Shown: one piece after another, positions 56,159-64,000 of the stretch
How positions within the stretch are numbered: position 1 is the first letter of the stretch
Layout: every line of letters begins with the position of its first letter
DNA from: Chinchilla lanigera
Taxonomy: Eukaryota; Chordata; Mammalia; Rodentia; Chinchillidae
Reading direction: 5' to 3'
NCBI RefSeq assembly: GCF_000276665.1
Contig: NW_004955480.1
Coordinates: 8,207,200 to 8,271,199, forward strand
DNA: 64,000 bases
Made by a program: the position numbers and the translations under genes
The notes under the pieces: model-generated
Told to the model about the DNA's origin: nothing
Database searches by the model: none
Seen by the model: only the letters and a program-made list of their open reading frames with translations

Positions 56159-57479
56159 TCTTTCCTTTTTTAAATAAGGTTGGCTAGAGGTTTACCAATT
56201 TTGTTTATTTTTTCAAAGAACAAATTCTTCCATTCATTAATTCTTTGTATTGTTTTTTTAGTCTCCATTGCTGTTTTTCGTGCCCTAAGCTTCATAATTT
56301 CCTGCCTTCTCTAGGCTTTGGGTTTGACTTGTTCTTCTTTTGCTAGAAGCTTGAGGTGTAGCATAAGATTGTTTATTTGTGCTTATTCTGTTTTCCTAAG
56401 GTGGGAATTCACTGCTATAAATTTCCCTCTGAGGACTGCTTTCATTGCATCACACAGGTTCTGGTAAGTTTTAACTCATTTTTGTTTGATTGTACATAGT
56501 GTTTAATTTCTTCTTTGATTTCATCTGTGACCCATTGATTGTTCAGGAGGGTGTTGTTTAATTTCCATGTCTTTATGGAATTTTTGTGGTTTCTTTTGTC
56601 ATTAATTTCTAATTTCATTGCACTATTGTCCGATAGTATGCATGGGATAACTTCAATTCCTTTGTATTTACTTAAACATGTTCTGTGGGGCAGTATACAG
56701 TCTATTTTAAAGAACATCCTGTGTGCAGCTGAGAAGAATGTGTATTCTGATGTTGTTGGGTGGAACACTCTGTAAACATCTACTAAGTTCATTTGTTCAC
56801 AGGTTTGCTTTAGTTCTGTTGTTTCTTTGCTAATTTTTTCTCTAGTTGATCTATCTCTTTGTCACAATGGTGTGTTAAAGTCCCCTGTTATGGTTGTGTT
56901 GCTGCTTTTTTCATTTTTCATATCTGTTAAAATTTGTCTTATATAGTTGGATGTTCCTGTGTTTGGTGCATAGATGTTTATGATTGTTACCTTTTCCTCT
57001 TGAAGCTTTGCCCTCACAAATATGTAGTGACCTTCTTTATCCCTTTTAATTGTTCTTGTTTTAACATTCCCATTGTCTGCAAACAGAATACCTATACCCA
57101 CTTTTTTCTGGGTACCTATCACATAGAGTATTATTTTACATCTTTTGATTTGCAGTCTATGAATTTTCTTTTGAGTTAAATGTGTTTCTTGTATACAGCA
57201 TATAGTTGGATTTTGTTTCTTGATCCTCTCTGAAGTCTGCTTCTTTTGATTAGGGCATTGAGACAGTTTATATTGATGGTTATAACTGATATGTACTGGC
57301 TTATCTTTGTCATGTTGTTTTTCTGCTGTTGGTTCCTCTTGTTTCCTCTGTTTAATTGCTTGCTCTGCTTGGTGATTCCTTTCTGTTGTTGTTCTTGAAG
57401 TTGTGGTCTTTTTTTATCTCTTTCTAGAATATCTTTTAGTACTCTTTGTAGGGTTGGTTTGGCACTCATGAAGTTCTTC

Positions 57480-58190
57480 AGTTGATCTTTATCATGGAAA
57501 TATTTTATTTCTCCATTAATTTTGAAGGATAGTTTTGCAGGTTACATTGATCTGGGTTGGAAGTTGTTTTCTTTCAGGACCTGAAATATTTCACTCCAAG
57601 CTTTTCCTGACTTGGTGGTTTTGGTTGAGAAGTCTGCCGTGATTTTGATGGGCTTTCCTCTATAGGTGATCTATTTCTTTTCTCTAAATGCATTTAATAT
57701 TCTGTTCTTTTGTTGAATTTCTGGGATCTTGATCACTATATCTCTGGATGTAGATTTATTTTGGTTATAGCTAGTTGGAGTTGTATATGCTTCACTTACC
57801 TGGGTGTCTAATTCTTTTTCCATGCTTGGGAAATTTCTGCTATTACTTCCACAAATAGCCTTTTTATGCCATTTGTGCTGACACCTGCTGTTTCTTTGAT
57901 GCCTATTAATCTTGCATTATTTCTCTTTGCTTCGTCATGTAGCTGTTGAATTGTTACTTCTCGGTTTCTTGTTATTTTTAAGAGATCCTTCCTTTCATAA
58001 TCATTCACAGCAATGCTGTCTTTAAGGTCTGAAAGTTTATCTTCAGCCTTGTTCAAGTGGTTTTGCCAGCTTTAGATAGAAATTTTAATTTTCTGGATAT
58101 CTGTTTGAATCTGTTTCATGCATTCTAGTTCTTTCCTATTCTGTTCATTCAAGGTTTCCGTTAATTCACCATGCTCCTCTATTGTCTTTT
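57480..58190 (-). pseudogene. L1 ORF1 remnant
   Basis: The minus frame at 58056-57808 keeps ORF1p-like text: NKAEDKLSDLKDSI, then NNARLIGIKE and FVEVIAEI, matching the coiled-coil end and RNA-binding start of L1 ORF1p. Known: ORF1p is the L1 RNA chaperone. The frame is interrupted on both sides, so it cannot make a full protein. Confidence 0.8.
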
Positions 58191-58455
58191 CTGTCTTCTT
58201 TCAATGTGCTAAGTAATTCTTTCTTTATTATTGTCATTTCTTTTGTTACCTGAGAGATTATTTCTGATCAGATATTCTCTATGGCCTGATGGAGTTGTTT
58301 CTTTACTTGAGCTGCTATTATTTCAGAAATTTCAGGTGTATGAATTCCAAGATCGTCTGTGTCGATATCTCTTGGACTTGTTCTGGGGGTGGAGGTCTAC
58401 GATTGCATCTTGCTCCTTTGTTTTGTCATTCTCAGAGATCCAGAGGTTCCCTGCA

Positions 58456-58940
58456 GCTCAGCTTCTCTCCCAGGTTGATGTCGGAGTGTCGGGGAAAGGA
58501 CCCAAAGGTCTCCAGTGCTCAGTGTGACTCCCTTGATGGTGTTTGTGGATGGGGTGTGATCCCCACACTCCCACAGCTGTCCAGGGCTCAGCTTGGCTCC
58601 CACTCAAAGGTTCCCAAAGCTGTCTGAGTTTAAGCCCTGTTTCCACTGGGGTGTAGTAGTGGGTAGGTCGTGGTCACCAAGCCTCTATTCATTGCCTGGG
58701 ACCCAGCCTGGTTCCCACACTAGTGAGTGAGGGGTAAGCACACATTCACTGAGGTCCCTGAAGTTGTCTGAGGTTCAGCTTAGCTTCCCTGAGGGTGCAA
58801 GTTGTGGGCAGAGAGTGGCACCCAAGGCTCCTGAAACTGCCCGGGCCTCTGCCTGGCTCCCAAGCTCATAGGAGAGGGGCAGCAACAGCTCACCAGGGTT
58901 CCTGAAGCTGTCCAAGCTTCAGCTCAGCTCCCAGTTTATG
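58456..58940 (-). repeat. Tandem monomers at L1 5' end (72-bp period)
   Basis: Repeat-unit starts ('gctcagcttggctccc' and variants) lie at 58456, 58517, 58586, 58701, 58773, 58845 and 58917. The last three intervals are exactly 72 bp; one unit is about 43 bp longer. Each full unit carries a 'ctgaagctgtc(c/t)gag'-like segment. Monomeric 5' UTRs act as promoters in some rodent L1 families. Confidence 0.8.
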
Positions 58941-58950
58941 TAACTCTCAT

Positions 58951-59721
58951 AGCCATATGACAGAACTTCCAAAGGACCAAACCACATAGGAGTGAATAGA
59001 TATGCTTTACATAACTTGCTGTAAAATATATCTTTGAGGGGAACCCTTGTGTTCTTAAAATGCTGAGTGGATATATATATTTCTTATTATTGAGATATCT
59101 TCACTTAGCTCTACCAAGAAAACACAACAAGGTTTTCAGAAATGAGTAATTGTGTTGGAATTAGCATAGTTGACGTTCTGAAACCTGCTTTTTTGGCTAT
59201 TAATGAGGTTATTCAGAACCCTTGCCAGGTCTTTAAAGGTAGCTTTCCAGGCTCAACAATTGTTGTGCCCTGGTTACCAGCTCAGTCTTTCAGCTTGCCT
59301 CTTTCCTTGGTGCCCAAAGTCTCCTGGAGAGTCAGGCCAAGTTCTGAGATTCAAAAGCCTGTTCATTAAGTTCTAAAAACAGCACAGTCTTGGATGAAGA
59401 TTCATTTTCGTGAGTTGTATTTTTCTGCCTTGAGGAATTCCAAAAAGACTGAATAAATGGAAGTTCAAGTATTAGGAGGTAGTTCAGCTTGCCTTGAACT
59501 ATCCATGCAGAGAAGGACGTGACACTTTTCCAAGTGATGATCTGGACTCACTCACAATGGGCAAAGTCAAACTGGTACCCTCCGCAAAAACTCAGTTTTC
59601 GTTTACTCACAGGAGGAATCAGGAAAGCTGGTGTTCACTGTATCATATGTGTACTCTACATCTTACTTTAGAAATATTCAGTGTCGAATTTGTTATGGCT
59701 GCCATAACAAAATAGGAATTG
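58951..59721. other. Intergenic stretch without recognised features
   Basis: Unique-looking DNA beyond the L1 5' end. No repeat or exon was recognised. Confidence 0.4.
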
Positions 59722-59917
59722 GGGCTGGGCATGGTGGCACATGCCTGTAATCCCAGCACTCGGGAGGCTGAGGCAGGAGGATCGTTGTGAGTTTGAGGCC
59801 AGCCTGGGCTATAATGTGAGCTGAGAGCCAGCTTGAACTCCACAGGGAGACCTTGTCTGAAAAAGACCAAAAATAAATAAATAAATAAATAAATAAATAA
59901 GTAAATAAAATAAGTAA
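59722..59917 (+). mobile_element. Full-length B1-type SINE with (AAAT)n tail and TSD
   Basis: 'ggctgggcatggtggcacat' to 'gagaccttgtctgaaaaag', then (AAAT)n. Near-repeats 'aaataggaattg' (59710-59721) and 'aaacaggaattg' (59917-59928). Confidence 0.95.
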
Positions 59918-59940
59918 AACAGGAATTGGAAGGAAGACTG

Positions 59941-60345
59941 TGTTAGTTTCCCTGCACTGTGACAAAGCATCTGAGATAATATTCTTAAAAAGAAGAAAGG
60001 TTTATTTGGGCTCACTGTTGCAGAGGTCTCAGTCCATGGCTGGTTGGCCCATTGCCTTGGGGCTGTGGTGAAGCAGTACACTGTGACAGAAGCATGTGGC
60101 AGGGTGCTGCTCATCTCTGGCAGCCAGGAAGAACAGAGAGAGAGAGGAAATGGCTGGAATCCCACAATATCCCCTCAAAAGCACCCCTTCCCATGCCTCG
60201 ACTTTCTTCCCCTACCTCCTAGAGGTTCCACCAACTCTCAGTAGCACCACCGGAGGATAACTGAGCCTTCACCACATGGGCCTTCTGGGGATGTCCCAGA
60301 TCCCAACTGCAGCAGAGACCATCAACCTGTAGCTACTGTGCTTAA
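59941..60345 (-). mobile_element. MaLR-type LTR, minus strand
   Basis: 'tgttagtttccctgcactgt', 'gaaaggtttatttgggctca', 'ggtctcagtccatggctggt' match the other reversed MaLR copies. The right edge is approximate. Confidence 0.75.
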
Positions 60346-60784
60346 GGTGAAATTCAAATAAGCAGCTTGCCAGCTGGCCAAGGTGTGATTGCTCCCCCTC
60401 CACAACTCTGAAGACCATCAGAAGAAGGTCATCGTGTTTTGTCATTAAAGTCCTCTGCCTTCCAATGTATTTTTTTTTTTTAAATCAACCAGTATTCAGG
60501 GAGCATTTTGAGGATTTTTGTCTCATTCTTTTTCTCATTTTCATTGAACAACATCATGAGACTCCTCAGAATCCAGGTGCTCCCTGCTTTGCAACTACAT
60601 ATCCTCCAGTCTCTGTGAAGGTCCCTCTGCTACCTTAATACACACAACAGACAGACTGGATATTGTATCAAGGAAGGGCTTACAGACATCCTTGAACTTT
60701 TTCTTCAGGGCCTAAAATTCCTTTTCAAGTTGAGCTTCTCCTCTCCTCCTTCCTCTCCTCCTTCCTCTCCTTCTTCTTCTCATT

Positions 60785-61110
60785 TTAGTTTTAGGTTCAT
60801 AGCAAAATGGAGCAGAATATACAGAGTTCTCATATATTCCCATCCCTACACATGCTCACCCTCCTCTGCTATCCCCCACTAAAGTAGTGCCTAGTTAAAA
60901 TCAGCAACCTACATTGACCCATTCTTATACCCAGCACCCATATAAAGTTCACTTTTGGCCTTGAAAATTGCACACATGTATACAGGTTTTGACACATGTA
61001 TAGTGGCATGTATTCACCACGATGGTATCATACAGAGTATTTTTATTGTCCTAGAAATGTGGGCTTCTACATTATCCTGTTGTTGCTGATGTTTTTGAGG
61101 ACATGAGTGT
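60785..61110 (-). mobile_element. Old L1M 3' fragment
   Basis: 'ttaggttcatagcaaaatgg', 'acctacattgacccattctt', 'gtattcaccacgatggtatc', 'atacagagtatttttattgt' correspond to the same L1M part as 21155-21760. Confidence 0.7.
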
Positions 61111-61670
61111 AGATGGAACTGGATTAGACAGGCTTGCAAATATGTTACCTCGTGCTCCACTCCTGGAGATTTGGGCCTCTTTTCTGTGGGAGTTCGGGAT
61201 CTTTTTGTTTTTCTGAGTATTTTCACCATCATGGTTCCCACGGTTTTCTCTTCATTCACTCACTCTGAATATATGTACAAAGCACCCACTGTATCATATC
61301 AGCACCTATACTGGATTTTTCGGGTAGTAGAGAAACACAGAGGTGGTTTTCCTCACTGATCCTGCTGAGACTCCTTGCCTCTGCCAGAGCAGGGAGGAAA
61401 AGAGGCTGTGAGATGTGACCCTGGCAAAGTAAGAAGCAGTCTGCATCACTTTTCTCATAGATCACATGAGACACTGAAGGAACTGATTTCATGGGGTCAG
61501 AGGAGGATGAGAGACTAGGTATGAAAATCTCTGCACAGTGCCTGCAGCACAGTAGCTCCTGGTCTGTCCAGAGCTGGCAGGGGGTGTTTAGACAGCTGCC
61601 TGATAACTCCAGGAGGAGAAGCAATCATCCTGGCCGTGAACACATATGCAGTGTGAACTACCTACCTGCC
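61111..61670. other. Intergenic stretch without recognised features
   Basis: A 122-codon minus open frame at 61624-61256 has no recognisable domain and overlaps open frames on the other strand. Confidence 0.4.
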
Positions 61671-61875
61671 TGGCGCTGTTCCAGGCACTTCACACACATT
61701 AATTCACCTCACTGTGAGTGCCTGCAAGCCCTGCTTACAAGCGAGTTGATGCAGCTCAGACACTGTGAGTGACTTGCCCAGGGTCACATTGCTGGGCAGT
61801 GCTAAAGGCAGGACTTGGGGCATACTGCTAGGCCCTGACACCAGCTCTTAGCCACACATTGCACCACCTCCTGAT
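61671..61875 (+). mobile_element. MIR/L2-type relic
   Basis: 'gctgttccaggcacttcaca', 'cacattaattcacctcactg', 'gcccagggtcacattgctgg' are classic MIR core and flank text. Confidence 0.7.
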
Positions 61876-62257
61876 GACCCATGTTTGGCTCCCCAAGCTT
61901 GAGGAACACACTCAATGTTAAATGCAAACTCAAATTCAGTAACAGCTCCTTCACCCATCACAAGCTCACAAGATCACGGCTGGTGAGGGTAAAGCCCTGT
62001 GATAGACACAAAGGCAGCTGGACAAGGTCGCTGTGCTGGAGAGAGACACCCAAACACGTGTCTGACACTGGAACAAAGTAAGGCTTGGAGGAGGAGGCAC
62101 AGCCAGGAGACTGGAGGCTTATGCTGAGAATGGGGAATAGACAGAAGGGACATGGAGGTACAGGGAGGGTGTAGAGGGGTCCCCTGGGCACAGAACTAGG
62201 AAACTAATGGGGGCACAGGGAAAGATCTTGAACATTAGATTTAAAACTATAGACTTT

Positions 62258-62345
62258 GGGCTGGGTATGTGGCCCAGTGGTACAATAATCACCTAGCATG
62301 CATGAGGCTCAGGGTTTTATCCTCATTGCCACAAAAGCAACCAAG
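62258..62345 (+). mobile_element. Diverged ID SINE
   Basis: 'ctgggtatgtggcccagtgg' and 'ggctcagggttttatcctca'; both promoter boxes are mutated. Confidence 0.6.
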
Positions 62346-63834
62346 AAAGAAAACAAAAATCCCACATAGATGAATTTTACTTTGCTGACAATAGGGAGCC
62401 ATCCAGGATGTGGACAGAAAGGGTGATGCAACTGGGCCTTGGCTTAGGGCCTTTGCTCTGGCAGCTCTGTATAAGTCGGACTAGAGAAGGAAGCCAAGCA
62501 GAAGCAGGAAGAACCCCAGGGATGGTGATATGTTTGCTAAAGGGTTACAGCCTGCGGTTTAATGATTCTACCCTGGTTTGTACTCTTGATACCAAATGTT
62601 TCCACCTGGGTTTAAAAATATGTGTGTGTGTGCAGGAATGTACGTGGAAAAAAGTTGGATTCTTTGTGTGCAGCATGTATGACAGATGGTTTTTATTGCC
62701 TTCTTCCTAAATTTTCTGTATGGTACAAATTTTTTTTCAAGGATTAGGTATAAGGATTTCTTTTATTTTAAAAAGGAGATTTCCTTCTATCTTTTAAAAA
62801 TAAAAGCATTTTCTTTTCCACTCCAAATGGCAACATCTAATTAAGCTGCAGGTCACTGTGCCAGGGGTGGCTGTGGAAGTGCCCCGTAACCCAAGCAACC
62901 CAAAGGCAGTGGACACTGTGTTCTCCAAGGCTGTCCGAAGGGACACTTTTTGTTGGGGGTTCCACCGGATTAGTCTGAGGAGCTGGCTGGTCCCAGACAA
63001 ACTATGAACAGGGCTTGGGTGAGCCTTGTTCTCTTGCTTTCTCTGTTCCCAGCAGTTTTTTGCTCATTGGCATCATCTTCCCGCTCTGGCTCCTGCACAC
63101 ACATCAGTGACATCACGTACTTCATGTGCTTTAGGGAAACACCGAGTACATGCAGACAAGCATGGTACACAGTGCTCTTAATCTGCTCTCTCTCCGTTCC
63201 TGACATTCCCCAAAGAAACTTACACCCTGCCTTTTCTTCTCAAAGCTCAGTCCATTTGTCTATCTCTTCTCTCACTCAAGCACATCTAGAAAGCCCACCT
63301 CACCCAGGTGTGGCCGGGGCAGGGCTGCAGAGATTGACAAGTTCTCAACGAAGCCAAAGCCCCTGGGTGAAGCCAGGCAGGGCCCCAAGCAAGGATAAGA
63401 CCACGGAGGGTGACCATGGTAAGGAAAGTCACATGGGCAGAGGGGAGAGAGGAGCAAAGAACACAGAACAAGAAGGCTCCAGAGAGGAGGTGATGCCTGA
63501 GGCGGAGCTTGGCATCTGTTGTGTGGATGCTGAGTAGGAAGGGAAGTCACTGCTGAGAGACCAGTGTGTTCATTGTGCAAAGACCCCGAGGAAAGAGAAA
63601 GTAGGACACATCTGGGTCACAGTGAGCAGTTTAGCTGGCAGATGCGGCTTCTCCAAGCTCGCACCACTTTGACAGTGCACATTGGTGTAGGCACATTCAG
63701 TGCACACCAGGGCTCCATTCCTCTGCAGTCTTTTGTCCCATAGTCTCTTCCCTTTACCTTGACCCACTTCCCATCCCCCACTCTCTCCCTGTTCAGACTG
63801 TGTCCTACCACAAGCTGGCCCAAAAGTGTTCTGT
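62346..63834. other. Intergenic stretch holding a 177-codon ATG open frame (63004-63537, +)
   Basis: The frame starts at a true ATG and its first 21 residues are signal-peptide-like (MNRAWVSLVLLLSLFPAVFC). The remainder is Ser/Pro/Gln/Glu-rich with no domain I recognise. No promoter or conserved motif supports it. It is most probably chance, with a low probability of being a lineage-specific gene or exon. Confidence 0.2.
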
Positions 63835-63913
63835 ATGGGGCTACAGATCTACCTAAGTGGCACAAGTGCCTGCCTGGCAAGTGCAAGGTCCTGAGTTCAA
63901 GTCCCCACACCAA

Positions 63914-63948
<35 letters not shown>

Positions 63949-63957
63949 AATGCCAAA
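63835..63957 (+). mobile_element. ID SINE with (AAAT)n tail and TSD
   Basis: 'ggggctacagatctacctaa' to 'ctgagttcaagtccccacac', then (AAAT)n. Direct repeat 'gtgttctgt' at 63826-63834 and 63959-63967. Confidence 0.93.
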
Positions 63958-64000
63958 TGTGTTCTGTGGTAGAGAGAAAAAATCTACTGTTCCCCCAAAT

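Larger units (their letters stand above)
53325..57470 (-). pseudogene. L1 ORF2 remnant (endonuclease - reverse transcriptase)
   Basis: The N-terminal end keeps ITININCLNALIKRSRL (about 57300). Endonuclease segments follow (INIYAPN, GDFNTPL, 57122-56862; 56792-56442). The reverse-transcriptase part has [17 protein letters not shown] (about 55745) and the catalytic FADD at about 54892-54881. The thumb and C-terminus run to 53325. Multiple frames are needed to read it and two ID SINEs interrupt it, so it is inactive. Confidence 0.88.
53039..58950 (-). mobile_element. Near full-length decayed L1, minus strand
   Basis: In 5' to 3' order on the minus strand: monomeric 5' region (58940-58450), ORF1 remnant, ORF2 remnant with endonuclease, reverse transcriptase and C-terminal parts, then a 3' UTR-like tract to about 53040. 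Stops and frameshifts break both ORFs. Younger ID insertions lie at 55043-55160 and 56039-56158. The 3' end runs into the (TA)n/N gap, so the tail and TSD cannot be seen. Confidence 0.9.

Noticed and set aside
1..64000. CRISPR array, operon or prokaryotic-type defence system
   Set aside because: The sequence is mammalian nuclear DNA. Tandem repeats present are microsatellites, a minisatellite and L1 monomers without spacer structure.

Overview
The window is nuclear DNA from a rodent, most likely a non-murid one. It is dominated by tRNA-derived ID SINEs (A-box 'tagctcagtgg', B-box 'gagttcgattcc'), 7SL-derived B1-type SINEs ('gcctgtaatcccagcactc' core), L1, and ERVL/MaLR-type LTRs. Many ID copies are young: they have long A-rich tails and recognisable target-site duplications (TSDs), and they share an unusual 3' body ending in 'ggtaccgg'. 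The B1/ID mixture, including one B1-ID dimer, fits rodents outside the mouse/rat family; a beaver-like lineage is a weak guess.

I can identify only one protein-coding gene: the 5' end of CD38 (ADP-ribosyl cyclase / cyclic ADP-ribose hydrolase 1) on the minus strand. Coding exon 1 occupies 10188-10444, its splice donor is at 10187, and a CpG-rich island covers the exon and both flanks. Everything from 1 to 10187 is then the start of CD38 intron 1. Everything above about 10445 is 5' UTR, promoter and upstream intergenic DNA. In mammals the paralogue BST1 lies upstream of CD38 in the same orientation. I recognised no BST1 exon up to 64000, so this interval is either long here or BST1 lies beyond the window.

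Region by region: 1-10 kb is intron 1, with an ERV LTR, an L1 3' fragment, MaLR LTRs, MIR/L2 relics and several ID/B1 copies. 9.6-10.7 kb is the CpG island with exon 1. 11-31 kb is intergenic DNA with old MaLR and L1M fragments, long purine/pyrimidine tracts, a (GT)n tract, a 40-bp tailless ID retropseudogene and an 80-bp hAT-like element. 31-45.5 kb is rich in LTRs, including members of one ERV LTR family that recurs about five times across the window, and two solo LTRs with perfect 5-bp TSDs (38550-39005 and 44916-45478). 45.5-52 kb is mostly unassigned sequence with scattered ID copies. A 100-N assembly gap sits at 52929-53028. 53.0-58.95 kb is one long, decayed L1 on the minus strand whose 5' end carries 72-bp tandem monomers. 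59-64 kb returns to intergenic SINE/MaLR/MIR sequence.

I found no RNA gene other than SINEs, no CRISPR array and no new multi-gene system. The most interesting signals are structural: the monomeric L1 5' region, the tailless ID insertion, local inverted duplications, an insertion that looks like a poly(A) tail alone, and a CD38 stalk that appears longer than in human.
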